A DNA stretch of 64,000 bases from Rikenella sp031551865 (GCA_031551865.1 JAVBMY010000010.1:14470-78469); one strand, 5' to 3'; numbered from the stretch's first letter, positions 17,031-25,881 are shown. Translations and numbers: made by a program. The notes: a model not told the origin generated them from the sequence alone.

Positions 17031-18248
17031 TTAAAAGAACTCCGGCCGGTAGGCATAGCCGTTGCGGAGCCGCTCGAACGCGTCGGGCGCGGCCCGCAGG
17101 GCACGGTCATCGCACAGGATGTGGTAATATTCCGGCAGCCTCGACACAATTTCGGACCACGGCAGGTCGGTCCGGGGGTGACCGGGCGGGGCTTCCGCGG
17201 GATACCAATCTTGCGGAAGCGGCAGGCCGAACGTAGCGGCCACGGCCCGCACGGCCATCGCCGTGCCCATCGCCTTGCCCTGCTGCGAATAGCCCGCGAT
17301 GTGAGGCGTCGCCAGGCGGGCCAGGGCCAGCAGACCGCGGTCGATGGCAGGCTCGCCGTTCCACACGTCGAGCCCGGCCATAATCCGGCCTTCGCGCAAA
17401 ACCGCTTTCAGTGCTTCGTCGTCGATGACCTCGCCACGCGAACTGTTCAGCAGTAACGCGCCGGGCTTCATCCGGGCGAAAAACGCGTCACCGGCCATGC
17501 CCCGAGTGGTACTGTCAAGCGGCACATGCAGGGTGACGATGTCCGCGCGGGCTAGCAGCTCGTCCTGCGATATAAATTGGATGTGGGTAGCCGGGGATGG
17601 CAAAGCCGCAATTTCCCGCCCGGACGGCGACTTTGCAGCGGAATTCGCCCCGGGAAAAGCCGGGCGCCCGCCCCCACGGCACGTAGCGTCGCCGGGGGTT
17701 GCTTCGCCGTTTTTCTCCCAGCAATGACGGGGCCGGACGCTTTCCCTCTCCGGAAAACCGGCAACGGTACCTGTGTCCGAAAGTCCCGCAGTCTGGCTGG
17801 CTTCGCGCGGCGGGTCGCAGCAGAGCACCTCGCGGAATCCCGCGCCGAGCGCCACCGCCCGCACCACACTACCGACGTTCCCCACCCCGATGACCCCCAG
17901 CGTCCGCCCCGCGGCCTCGGCGCCATACAAAGCCCCCAGCGCGGCAAACACCCATTGCGCCACCGCCCGGGCATTGCATCCGGCCGACGTGGCGACTTCG
18001 ATCCCGCGGGTGCGGCAATAATCCGTGTCGATATGGTCGAAACCGATGGTAGCCGTAGCCACGACACGCACCCGCGACCCTTCGAGCAGCCGGGCATCGG
18101 CGCGTGTGCGGGTGCGGATGATAAGCGCCCCGGCATCGCGTACATCGTCCGGCCCGATGGCCGAACCGGGCAGGTAAGCCACTTCGGCCCCGAGCGCCTC
18201 GAAGACGCCGCGTATGTAAGGGATATCCCTATCGATTACGATCTTCAT
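17031..18248 (-). CDS. pdxB: 4-phosphoerythronate dehydrogenase with in-frame repeat insertion
   Basis: PdxB oxidises 4-phospho-D-erythronate in the DXP-independent route to pyridoxal phosphate. Start 18248 (MKIVIDRDIP) matches the family N-terminus. The Rossmann motif GVIGVGNVGSVV is at residues 118-129, the dinucleotide acid in CCDPPRE, then ADIVTLHVPLD, LLLNSSRGEVIDDEAL (arginine of the active site) and ATPHIAGYSQQGK (histidine). Residues about 151-225 are alien: a Gly/Pro/Arg-rich segment, absent from typical homologues, whose DNA matches the local intergenic repeats. With 405 residues the protein is about 75 longer than expected for this subfamily, yet the frame is open. It may still fold, because the insertion follows the nucleotide-binding strand. 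Confidence 0.85.
   Translation of the reverse strand: MKIVIDRDIPYIRGVFEALGAEVAYLPGSAIGPDDVRDAGALIIRTRTRADARLLEGSRVRVVATATIGFDHIDTDYCRTRGIEVATSAGCNARAVAQWVFAALGALYGAEAAGRTLGVIGVGNVGSVVRAVALGAGFREVLCCDPPREASQTAGLSDTGTVAGFPERESVRPRHCWEKNGEATPGDATCRGGGRPAFPGANSAAKSPSGREIAALPSPATHIQFISQDELLARADIVTLHVPLDSTTRGMAGDAFFARMKPGALLLNSSRGEVIDDEALKAVLREGRIMAGLDVWNGEPAIDRGLLALARLATPHIAGYSQQGKAMGTAMAVRAVAATFGLPLPQDWYPAEAPPGHPRTDLPWSEIVSRLPEYYHILCDDRALRAAPDAFERLRNGYAYRPEFF
17574..17798 (-). repeat. intergenic repeat inserted in frame inside pdxB
   Basis: On the coding strand the insert contains GTCATTGCTGGGAG ... GGCGAAGCAACCCCC (17728-17694), matching the GTCATTGCGAGG ... GAAGCAA repeat at 15006 and 34457. 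It is followed by GTGGGGGCGGGCGCCCGG, the arm of the GC palindromes. Borders are estimated from where conserved dehydrogenase sequence stops and resumes. It adds about 75 codons without a stop. Confidence 0.7.
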
Positions 18249-18396
18249 AGTTATTTCAGTGATCAAATTTACAGCTTATTTTCTTATCTTAGCGGGCGAA
18301 ATGAAAAGCCGTTGCTTCATGCAAGGCGGTTTTCGAATCTTCCCGGGCTTTCCATGCTATCGGATTCTTGGATTTTCAAGCCGACAGAGAAGGCGC

Positions 18397-18655
18397 ATAC
18401 TTTAAAACGCATGTGGGCGGCGAAGCGACCGGACATAACCGACGCCCGAAGCGAGAGCAATGAGTTTATTCGATTGCCGAGCAAGCAGAAGGAAAAAGCC
18501 GCGAAGCGGATTTAACGCATTCCGTAGCATTGAAGTTCCTGTAATTTTGAATTTTCAGGCATGCGGGCAAGGCTTGCGAAGAAGCAAGGAGGGAGCATAT
18601 TGAAATATGTGACCGACGAAGCGACTGAGCATAACGCAGTCCGCAAGCCTGAAAA
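18397..18655. repeat. TTTTCAGGC inverted-repeat element plus degenerate copy, upstream of cdaA
   Basis: A 104 bp element (18552-18655) has 15-base inverted ends TTTTCAGGCATGCGG and CCGCAAGCCTGAAAA (14 of 15 match). Inside are a CTTGC-GAAGAA-GCAAG hairpin and GAGCATATTGAAATATGTGAC. A second, decayed copy of its right half lies at about 18397-18452 (GCATGTGGGCGGCGAAGCG against TATGTGACCGACGAAGCG). The element ends 12 bp before the cdaA start codon, so it forms the 5' leader of that gene. No gene is seen in 18249-18667. Confidence 0.65.
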
Positions 18656-18667
18656 ACAAAAATCACA

Positions 18668-19441
18668 ATGGGATTTTTAGATTTCAACATACTCGACCTG
18701 ATCGACATCATCGTCGTGGCGCTGCTGTTCTACCAGCTCTACCGCATGATCCGCGGCACCGCCGCCATGACGATCTTTATCGGAATCGTGATCGTCTACG
18801 TGCTGTGGATCGTGGTCCGGGCGCTCAACATGGAGCTCTTCAGCTCGATCCTCGGGCGCGTGATCGACGTCGGCGTGCTGGCCATCATCATCGTGTTCCA
18901 GCAAGAGATACGCCGCTACCTGCTGTTGCTCGGCACCCGCTTTGCCAACAACCGCAACCGCTTCATCCGCCGCCTGTTCCACCCCGCGAGCAAAGCCGCC
19001 CCCGCCTGGAGCGAAGACGTAGCCAAAGCCTGCGTCAACATGGCTTCAAGCTGCACGGGAGCCCTGATCTGCATCGAGCGCAGCGTCGACATCTCGTCCT
19101 ACGCCGCGGCCGGCGAACTCATCGAAGCCCGCATCGGTGCCCCGCTGCTCGAAAACATCTTCTTCAAAAACTCGCCCCTGCACGACGGCGCCGTAATCAT
19201 CCGCGGTGGCACGATCTACGCCGCCCGCTGCGTGCTCCCTTCGACCGACAACCCGAACATCCCCAATCACCTGGGCATGCGCCACCGCGCCGCCCTCGGG
19301 CTGAGCGAACACGCCGACGCCGTGATCCTCGTCGTGTCCGAAGAGCGCGGCACCATCTCGATCGCCCAGGGCGGCGCCATCGAGCGGATCATCCACACCG
19401 AGAAACTCGGCCAGTACATCGACGAGGCCCTGTCGGAATAA
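18668..19441 (+). CDS. cdaA: diadenylate cyclase CdaA
   Basis: CdaA makes cyclic di-AMP from two ATP. The 257-residue protein has N-terminal membrane helices (IDIIVVALLFYQLYRMI, MTIFIGIVIVYVLWIVV and VGVLAIIIVFQQEIRRY). The cytoplasmic DAC domain follows with LHDGAVIIRGG (the DGA motif, about residues 171-181) and MRHRAALGLSE (the RHR motif). Both catalytic motifs are intact. In Firmicutes cdaA is coupled to cdaR and glmM; here it stands alone between pdxB (divergent) and nifJ. c-di-AMP usually controls potassium and osmolyte transport. The gene begins directly after the 104 bp repeat element. Confidence 0.94.
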   Translation: MGFLDFNILDLIDIIVVALLFYQLYRMIRGTAAMTIFIGIVIVYVLWIVVRALNMELFSSILGRVIDVGVLAIIIVFQQEIRRYLLLLGTRFANNRNRFIRRLFHPASKAAPAWSEDVAKACVNMASSCTGALICIERSVDISSYAAAGELIEARIGAPLLENIFFKNSPLHDGAVIIRGGTIYAARCVLPSTDNPNIPNHLGMRHRAALGLSEHADAVILVVSEERGTISIAQGGAIERIIHTEKLGQYIDEALSE

Positions 19442-19489
19442 TCCCTATTCGAATACGTTCAGCCGCAAGAGAGCGAAGCATCCACTCGG

Positions 19490-19760
19490 GACAAGGCATC
19501 GGAAACGCCTGTAGATGAGGCCGCTATGCTACGTCGTCACGGAGAAATCCTTCACTTATAAGACCGGCGCGCCGGGCCGCCTGCTTCACGGCTAAGGCCG
19601 CTCACAGAGCAGCCGCAAAGCCCGGAGAAAGGAGCGCCCGCCCCATCCCTACCGAGGTCCGGAGCACGCAGGGCGCCGCGGGGCGTTCTCCTTCGTTGGC
19701 AAGTGCTTTGCGGCGGCCAACTCAGTCGTCACGGCGCCTAACAGCGCCACCCACATACAG
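19490..19760. repeat. composite GC-palindrome block before nifJ
   Basis: This spacer of 566 bp (19442-20007) has no gene. It contains two CGGAGAAA boxes (CACGGAGAAATCC near 19541 and CCCGGAGAAAGGAGCG near 19616), palindromic GCGCCCGCCCC / GGGGCGTTCTC sequence, and CTCAGTCGTCACGG at 19721-19734. These are the same modules as at 16.9 and 45.9 kb, in a more decayed state. Confidence 0.55.
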
Positions 19761-19796
19761 CCATCCCGGGCATTCGGTTTTATACTTATTTTTTGC

Positions 19797-19804
19797 TATC
19801 TTTG
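19797..19804 (+). promoter_or_regulatory. probable -7 element of the nifJ promoter
   Basis: TATCTTTG matches the Bacteroidetes TAnnTTTG -7 consensus in a short AT-rich patch. A clear TTTG at -33 is not seen. The resulting leader of about 195 nt ends in A/C-rich, G-poor sequence (roughly 19920-20007) that should be unstructured, as often seen before highly expressed genes in this phylum. Confidence 0.5.
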
Positions 19805-20007
19805 CGCGGCGCGCATCATGAAATCCTACCTAATTACAGGTAGATCGGGCCATCCGGAACCGCCCGGCAGGTTGGGCCCATCCCCGCTCCCGCCTCAACC
19901 GCTACGCGGACCACTCCCCACAGCAGGACATCCGGACACCAACCGACCTCCTTCCACCCCGCGAGAACAAACGAAAACCACATATCAAACAAACCATACC
20001 AATAAAA

Positions 20008-23000
20008 ATGGCTAACGAGAAAAAATTCATCACCTGCGACGGTAACTACGCCGCAGCCCACATCGCCTACATGTTCAGCGAGGTTGCGGCCATCTACCCC
20101 ATCACCCCTTCTTCGACCATGGCCGAATACGTGGACGAATGGGCCGCCGCCGGCAAGAAAAACATCTTCGGCGAAACCGTGAAAGTTGTCGAAATGCAGT
20201 CCGAAGCCGGTGCCGCGGGCGCCGTGCACGGGTCGCTTCAGGCCGGTGCCCTGACCACCACCTACACCGCCTCGCAGGGGCTGCTGCTGATGATCCCCAA
20301 CATGTACAAGATCGCCGGCGAATTGCTGCCCGCCGTGTTTCACGTGTCGGCCCGCGCGCTGGCCGCCCAGGCCCTGTCGATCTTCGGCGACCACGCCGAC
20401 GTGATGTCCGCCCGCCAGACCGGATTCGCCATGCTGGCCAGCGGCTCGGTGCAGGAAGTGATGGACCTCTCGGCCGTCGCCCACCTGGCTTCGATCAAAG
20501 GCCGCGTGCCGTTCCTGAACTTCTTCGACGGGTTCCGCACCTCGCACGAAATACAGAAAATCGAAGCCTTCGACACCGACCAGCTCGCCGGGTTGGTTGA
20601 CCAGAACGCGCTGGCCGCTTTCCGCGCCCGCGCCCTCAACCCCGAACACCCCGTGACCCGCGGTACCGCCCAGAACCCCGACATCTACTTCCAGAGCCGC
20701 GAAGCCGCTAACCCGTTCTACGACGCCATCCCCGACACCGTAGCCGACTACATGGCCAAGATCAGCGCCATCACCGGCCGCGACTACCAGCCCTTCAGCT
20801 ACTACGGCGACCCGAACGCCGAAAACGTCGTGATCGCCATGGGCTCGGTGACCGAAACCATCAAAGAAGTGATCGACATGCTCCGCGCCAAAGGCGAGAA
20901 AGTGGGCCTGTTGTCTGTACACCTCTACCGCCCCTTCTCGGCCAAATACTTCTTCAAAGCCATCCCCGCCAGTGCCAAACGCATCTGCGTACTCGACCGC
21001 ACCAAAGAGCCCGGCGCCAACGGCGATCCGCTGTACCTCGACGTCAAAGACCTGTACTACGGCGCTAAAAACGAACCCCTGATCGTGGGCGGCCGCTACG
21101 GCCTCTCGTCGAAAGACACCACCCCCGCCCAGATCATCGCCGTGTTCGACAACCTGAAGATGAACGAACCCAAGAACCAGTTCACCGTGGGTATCGTCGA
21201 CGACGTGACCTTCAAGTCGCTCCCTTTGGGCCCCGAAGTGAGCGTCGACCGCGGCAACATCTACGAAGCCCGCTTCATCGGCCTCGGATCGGACGGCACT
21301 GTGGGCGCCAACAAAAACTCGATCAAGATCATCGGCGAAACCACCGACAAATATTGCCAGGCCTATTTCTCGTACGACTCGAAGAAATCCGGCGGCTACA
21401 CCAGCTCGCACCTGCGCTTCGGCGACTCGCCCATCCGCTCGACCTATTTGGTGACCACCCCCGACTTCGTGGCCTGCCACGTACCCTCGTACCTCGGCAA
21501 ATACGACCTGCTCAAAGGCCTCAAGGACGGCGGCACCTTCCTGCTCAACGCCGTGTGGGACGCCGAAACCACCAAGAAGCACCTGCCCGACGACATGAAG
21601 AAATACCTCGCCGAGCATAAGATCAACTTCTACATCATCAACGCCACCAAGATCGCCGAAGAGCTCGGCCTCGGGTCGCGCACCAACACCATCATGCAGT
21701 CGGCCTTCTTCAAGGTATCGAATGTGATCCCCTACGACGTGGCCGTCGAACAGATGAAGAAAGCCATCTACAAATCCTACGGCAACAAGGGCGAAGAGAT
21801 CGTCAACAAAAACTACGCCGCCGTGGATGCCGGAGCCTCGCCCGTCAAAGTGGACGTTCCCGCCGAATGGGCCTCGATCAACCCCGCACCCGCCGCCACA
21901 GACGCTTCGCGCCCCGAATTCATCCGCAACATTGTCGACCCCATCAACGCTCTGGCCGGCGACGACCTGCCCGTGAGCGCCTTCGTGGGCCGCGAAGACG
22001 GCACCTGGGAAGCCGGCACCTCGCAATACGAAAAGCGCGGTATCGCCAGCCATATCCCCGAATGGAAATCCGACAACTGTATCCAGTGTAACCAGTGCGC
22101 CTACGTATGCCCCCACGCCGCGATCCGCCCCTTCCTGCTGACCGACGCCGAGGCCGCCGCCGCGCCTGCCGGAACACCCTTCATGCAGGGCAACGGCCAG
22201 CTCAAGGAATACAAATTCAAGATCCAGGTGTCGCCCCTCGACTGTACCGGTTGCGGCAACTGCGCCAACATCTGCCCCGCCCCCAACAAGGCCCTGGTGA
22301 TGGCCACACTCGACTCGCAGCTCGCCGCCGAAGAGCCCCGCTGGGAATACATGCACCACAAAGTCGGCTACAAAGACACCGTCACCGACAAGACCAAGAC
22401 CGTCAAGAACCTCCAGTTCGCCCAACCCCTGTTCGAATTCTCGGGCGCCTGCGCCGGCTGCGGCGAAACGCCCTACATCAAAGCCATCACCCAACTGTTC
22501 GGCGACCGCATGATGGTAGCCAACGCCACCGGTTGCTCGTCGATCTATGGCGGCTCGGCCCCCTCGACCCCCTACACCAAGGGCGCCGACGGCTGCGGCC
22601 CGTCGTGGGCGAACTCGCTCTTCGAAGACAACGCCGAATTCGGTCTGGGCATGCACCTCGGTATCGAAAAGATCCGCGAACGCCTCGAACTTATTATGAA
22701 AGAGGCTATCGCCGGCTGTAACTGCTGCACCGATGAACTCAAAGCCGCCATGCAGGAGTGGATCGACGGCAAGGACAACGCCGACGCCTCGAAAGCCGCT
22801 GCCGCCAAGATCGTACCGCTGGCCGAGAAGTGCGACTGCACTTACTGCCAACAGATCACCGAACTCAAAGCCTACCTCGTCAAAAAATCGCAATGGATCT
22901 TCGGCGGCGACGGCTGGGCCTACGACATCGGCTACGGCGGCCTCGACCACGTGCTCGCCACCGGCGCCAACGTGAACGTGCTGGTGATGGACACCGAAGT

Positions 23001-23586
23001 CTACTCAAACACCGGCGGCCAGTCGTCGAAATCGACCCCCGTGGGCGCCGTGGCCAAGTTCGCTTCGGCCGGTAAGCGCATCCGCAAGAAAGACCTCGGC
23101 GCGATGGCCATGACCTACGGCTACGTCTATGTAGCGCAAGTCGCCATGGGCGCCGACCACAACCAGTACCTCAAAGCCATCAAAGAAGCCGAAGCCTACG
23201 ACGGGCCGTCGCTGATCATCGCCTACGCCCCTTGTATCAACCACGGCAACAAATTCGGCATGGGCATGTCGCAGATCACCGAAAAACGCGCCGTCGAGTG
23301 CGGCTACTGGCACCTGTGGCGCTTCAACCCCACGCTCGAAGCCGAAGGCAAGAACCCTTTCACGCTCGACTCGAAAGAGCCCGACTGGTCGAAATTCCAG
23401 GACTTCCTGAACAGCGAAGTGCGCTACACCTCGCTCAAGAAGCTCTATCCCGCCGAAGCCGGCGAACTGTTCAATGCCTCGGAGGAGAACGCCAAGTGGC
23501 GCCTCGGCAGCTACAAACGCTTCGCCGCCATGAACTACTCGAACGCCTCGGAGGCCGTTCCCGCCGCTCCGGCCGAGGCCAAGTAA
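20008..23586 (+). CDS. nifJ: pyruvate:ferredoxin (flavodoxin) oxidoreductase
   Basis: PFOR converts pyruvate and CoA to acetyl-CoA and CO2 and reduces ferredoxin or flavodoxin; it is the main pyruvate-oxidising enzyme of anaerobic Bacteroidales. The 1192-residue single-chain form has all domains in order. The N-terminal pyrimidine-binding domain begins with FITCDGNYAAAHIAYMFSEV and YPITPSSTMAEYVDEW. Two ferredoxin clusters follow, CIQCNQCAYVCPHAAIRP and CTGCGNCANICPAPNK (about residues 690-760). The TPP domain has GACAGCGETPYIKAI and ATGCSSIYGGSAPSTPYT, with a further C-terminal cysteine. Codon use is strongly biased to C-ending codons, consistent with very high expression. A strong terminator follows at 23629. 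Confidence 0.97.
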   Translation: MANEKKFITCDGNYAAAHIAYMFSEVAAIYPITPSSTMAEYVDEWAAAGKKNIFGETVKVVEMQSEAGAAGAVHGSLQAGALTTTYTASQGLLLMIPNMYKIAGELLPAVFHVSARALAAQALSIFGDHADVMSARQTGFAMLASGSVQEVMDLSAVAHLASIKGRVPFLNFFDGFRTSHEIQKIEAFDTDQLAGLVDQNALAAFRARALNPEHPVTRGTAQNPDIYFQSREAANPFYDAIPDTVADYMAKISAITGRDYQPFSYYGDPNAENVVIAMGSVTETIKEVIDMLRAKGEKVGLLSVHLYRPFSAKYFFKAIPASAKRICVLDRTKEPGANGDPLYLDVKDLYYGAKNEPLIVGGRYGLSSKDTTPAQIIAVFDNLKMNEPKNQFTVGIVDDVTFKSLPLGPEVSVDRGNIYEARFIGLGSDGTVGANKNSIKIIGETTDKYCQAYFSYDSKKSGGYTSSHLRFGDSPIRSTYLVTTPDFVACHVPSYLGKYDLLKGLKDGGTFLLNAVWDAETTKKHLPDDMKKYLAEHKINFYIINATKIAEELGLGSRTNTIMQSAFFKVSNVIPYDVAVEQMKKAIYKSYGNKGEEIVNKNYAAVDAGASPVKVDVPAEWASINPAPAATDASRPEFIRNIVDPINALAGDDLPVSAFVGREDGTWEAGTSQYEKRGIASHIPEWKSDNCIQCNQCAYVCPHAAIRPFLLTDAEAAAAPAGTPFMQGNGQLKEYKFKIQVSPLDCTGCGNCANICPAPNKALVMATLDSQLAAEEPRWEYMHHKVGYKDTVTDKTKTVKNLQFAQPLFEFSGACAGCGETPYIKAITQLFGDRMMVANATGCSSIYGGSAPSTPYTKGADGCGPSWANSLFEDNAEFGLGMHLGIEKIRERLELIMKEAIAGCNCCTDELKAAMQEWIDGKDNADASKAAAAKIVPLAEKCDCTYCQQITELKAYLVKKSQWIFGGDGWAYDIGYGGLDHVLATGANVNVLVMDTEVYSNTGGQSSKSTPVGAVAKFASAGKRIRKKDLGAMAMTYGYVYVAQVAMGADHNQYLKAIKEAEAYDGPSLIIAYAPCINHGNKFGMGMSQITEKRAVECGYWHLWRFNPTLEAEGKNPFTLDSKEPDWSKFQDFLNSEVRYTSLKKLYPAEAGELFNASEENAKWRLGSYKRFAAMNYSNASEAVPAAPAEAK

Positions 23587-23628
23587 TTCCGGCCGCTCCG
23601 CCGTGCGAACAGCGGTGGCCTGTCCGAT

Positions 23629-23662
23629 AAAAGCCCCGGTACACTTGTGTACCGGGGCTTTT
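23629..23662 (+). terminator. intrinsic terminator of nifJ
   Basis: AAAAGCCCCGGTACAC pairs perfectly with GTGTACCGGGGCTTTT across the loop TT, followed by TTC. It lies 42 bp after the nifJ stop codon. The flanking A tract makes it potentially bidirectional. Confidence 0.85.
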
Positions 23663-23675
23663 TCATGGACATGCC

Positions 23676-23753
23676 GTCCCGGGCGTAGCGGGGCCTCAGA
23701 GACGCTTCTCTTTTCAATTCTTGAGAAATTCCCCGGCTACGCCCGAAGGGGAC
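23676..23753. repeat. GTCCCGGGCGTAGC-type inverted repeat
   Basis: GTCCCGGGCGTAGCGGGG at the left and CCCCGGCTACGCCCGAAGG at the right flank TTTTCAATTCTTGAG. It is the same family as 25882-25972 and 10286-10373. It is located between the nifJ terminator and the VOC pseudogene. Confidence 0.6.
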
Positions 23754-23880
23754 AGGAAAGTAAACTTTCGCAATCATCCCTTTTGCAGGGCAAAGACGAC
23801 GACATTATGCGGAATTTGCACGCACGTTTGATTTGCACGCAATTTGATATAACCAAGATTCCGACAATCGCGATACTATT

Positions 23881-24253
23881 ATGCCAGTCAACCCGAATAT
23901 AAAAAGCATTTACGCCATCTGGGTCTACGTCGGCGACCTGAAACGCTCCATCGATTTCTACAAAGATACGATGGGCCTGAAGGTAAAGTCCCGCAACGGG
24001 ATGGGTCGAATTCGACCTGCCGGGAACTTCGTTCGCTATCCTGCAAAGGCCACCCGAAAAAGGGCCGGTCACTCCCGTAAAAACCCGCATTATGTTTGAA
24101 ACCGATGACATACAGGCATTCTATGAGCATATCCACGGTCGCGGGGTCGGCTGTATCGGCCACATTCGCAAAGAAGAATACGGCTACCTGCTCACCCTTG
24201 AAGACCCGGACGGGCATTGGTTTGAAGTTTATCAGGGTGTATCATTCTTATAA
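23881..24253 (+). pseudogene. VOC/glyoxalase-family protein, frameshifted
   Basis: The first frame begins MPVNPNIKSIYAIWVYVGDL and reaches RSIDFYKDTMGLKVKSRNG, a typical vicinal-oxygen-chelate fold start. At the GGG run 23998-24000 the family sequence moves to the next frame: WVEFDLPGTSFAILQ, then MFETDDIQAFYEHIHGRGVG and LEDPDGHWFEVYQGVSFL, ending at the stop 24251-24253. Removing one G restores a protein of about 123 residues. Either this is a real pseudogene or a homopolymer sequencing error. The intact protein would bind a metal and act on a small thiol or epoxide substrate, but the substrate cannot be told. Repeat copy 2 begins 2 bp after the stop codon. Confidence 0.75.
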
Positions 24254-24255
24254 AT

Positions 24256-24432
24256 AAATGCTTATCCGCCATAGCCCCCCCTGTGCCTTATCCTTTGGTT
24301 TCGAGAGGATATTCTTTTGTACCCGGGTCGCGTGAGGCGATCCCGGCAGTCCGCCGGCCCCAGGCGGCGGGCTGTAAACACTCGCCCTGCTCCGGCGGCT
24401 GACCCAAAGGGGCGGGTATTGCGGATAAGATA
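24256..24432 (+). repeat. MITE-like / structured-RNA element, copy 2
   Basis: The 177 bp copy has AAATGCTTATCCGCC at the left and TTGCGGATAAGATA at the right. It shares TACCCGGGTCG, the mini-hairpin TCGC-GTGAG-GCGA and the CAGTCCGCCG / CGGCGGGCTG hairpin with copies 1 and 3. It lies between the VOC pseudogene and the C11 peptidase gene, in sense orientation to the latter. Its right end is 12 bp upstream of the peptidase promoter's -7 element. Confidence 0.75.
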
Positions 24433-24444
24433 TAATATAATCCC

Positions 24445-24452
24445 TATCTTTG
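24445..24452 (+). promoter_or_regulatory. -7 element of the C11 peptidase promoter
   Basis: TATCTTTG fits the TAnnTTTG consensus. The best -33 candidate (TATTG, about 24416-24420) lies inside the right inverted repeat of element copy 2, so the repeat may supply half of the promoter. The leader to the ATG at 24488 would be about 30 nt. Confidence 0.6.
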
Positions 24453-24487
24453 CCGTTATAAAACCGCCCACCGAACCAAACGAAAGA

Positions 24488-25873
24488 ATGAAAGCCAAAC
24501 AACTCATACTGCTGCTCGGCGCCGCCCTGCTCGCGACCGCCTGCGACAAAGAGCCGCAACCGGCCCCGCCCGGAGGAAAGCGAGACCGCACCGTGATTGC
24601 CTATATGGTGGCCGACAACAACCTCTACTCCAACGCCGTAAAGGACATCAACGAAATGGAACGCGGCTGGCACGACAACTGGAACGGCTACATGGTCGTC
24701 TACTTCTACCCCGTGGCCAAGACCAGTGGCTACGCGCCCGGAACCGCCGATTACAACGAAAACCCGCGCCTGCTGCTGATCCGGTACGACAACGACAACA
24801 GCCGGATCGTCTCCGAAGTTCTGAAAGAATACGACCGCGCGTCGCAAAACCCCTGCGACGCCGCCGTCATGACCTCCGTGCTGAACGACGCGATGGCACT
24901 GGCCCCCGCCGACCACTACGGGCTCGTGATGTGGTCGCACGGTTCGGGCTGGCTGCCCAAAGGTACCACCACCAACAGCATCGTGAAATCGGCCTCTGCC
25001 GACGAATCTTACGGCTATTCCTCCAAAGGCGCTGTCCCCCGTTCCAAGCTCGGCGACTGGCTGATCCCCGCAACAGTCCCCGTCACCGCATCGGCCGATT
25101 CATCGGGCCCCATCATGCTGCAATCCATCGGCATCACCAACAGCAACATGAACACCACGATCGGCCGCGCCGACGAGCTCGACCTCGACGTGATGCCCTC
25201 GGCCCTTCCCGCGGGCGTGAATTTCGACTTCATCCTTTTCGACGCCTGCTTCATGGCCTCGGTCGAAGGCATTTACGAGCTGCGCGACCACGCGCAATAC
25301 GTCATCGCCTCGTCGGCCGAAACCATCGACGAAGGTTTTCCTTACGACAAAGCCATCGGGTATATGTTCACGACTACGGCCGACGTCAAAAACATCGCCA
25401 AGACCTTTTACGACGACTACAACACGCGGAGCGGTGCGTGGCGTTCGGCTACGATTTCGGTCACCGACTGCTCGAAAATCGACGCACTGGCCGCCAGCAT
25501 CAAGGTGCTCTGCAACAATCATCCAGGGACGGTCAAATACACCTACCAGCAGTTCGGGCAGACCAACAGCAGTAAATTTTACAACACGTTCTATGACCTC
25601 GGCGATTTCGTTCGCGGCACGTGGAGCGACGCCCCTGCGGCCGCCGATCTGGCAGCCTTCGAGAACGCCCTCGATGCGGCCGTAATCTACAAAGCGCACA
25701 CCCCGATGATGTTCCAGGGCATGACCGGCGGATTTGCGGTAACCGACGCCACTTTCTGCGGCATCACGTGCTACATCCCCCGCCCTGCCCCCCAACAACC
25801 CCAGACCAAGGCGGCCTACAACATCCGCTTCGGCTGGAGCACAGTCAGCGGTATCGGCCTACTGGTGCCGTAA
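24488..25873 (+). CDS. clostripain-family (C11) cysteine peptidase lipoprotein
   Basis: The start at 24488 (MKAKQLILLLGAALLATACD) gives a lipoprotein signal with lipobox LATAC, so the mature protein is lipid-anchored. The 461-residue product has the C11 catalytic dyad: histidine in GLVMWSHGSGW (about residue 157) and cysteine in ILFDACFMASVEGIYEL (about 255). Flanking sequence VIAYMVADNNLYSNAVKDI and ASSAETIDEGFPYDKAIGYM is also typical. Clostripain-like enzymes cut after arginine or lysine and are activated by self-cleavage; some gut Bacteroides use one to activate toxins. It is a single-gene unit with its own promoter at 24445 and terminator at 25987. Confidence 0.9.
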   Translation: MKAKQLILLLGAALLATACDKEPQPAPPGGKRDRTVIAYMVADNNLYSNAVKDINEMERGWHDNWNGYMVVYFYPVAKTSGYAPGTADYNENPRLLLIRYDNDNSRIVSEVLKEYDRASQNPCDAAVMTSVLNDAMALAPADHYGLVMWSHGSGWLPKGTTTNSIVKSASADESYGYSSKGAVPRSKLGDWLIPATVPVTASADSSGPIMLQSIGITNSNMNTTIGRADELDLDVMPSALPAGVNFDFILFDACFMASVEGIYELRDHAQYVIASSAETIDEGFPYDKAIGYMFTTTADVKNIAKTFYDDYNTRSGAWRSATISVTDCSKIDALAASIKVLCNNHPGTVKYTYQQFGQTNSSKFYNTFYDLGDFVRGTWSDAPAAADLAAFENALDAAVIYKAHTPMMFQGMTGGFAVTDATFCGITCYIPRPAPQQPQTKAAYNIRFGWSTVSGIGLLVP

Positions 25874-25881
25874 CAAGAATA

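Noticed and set aside
19697..19712. TTGGCAAGTGCTTTGC resembling a sigma-54 promoter before nifJ
   Set aside because: It is the hairpin module that precedes CTCAGTCG in the composite repeats, and a TAnnTTTG promoter lies closer to nifJ.
19834..22950. Open minus-strand frame of 1038 codons opposite nifJ
   Set aside because: It mirrors the C-ending codon bias of nifJ, has a Gly/Val/His-rich composition without motifs, and disappears where nifJ ends. It is an antisense shadow.
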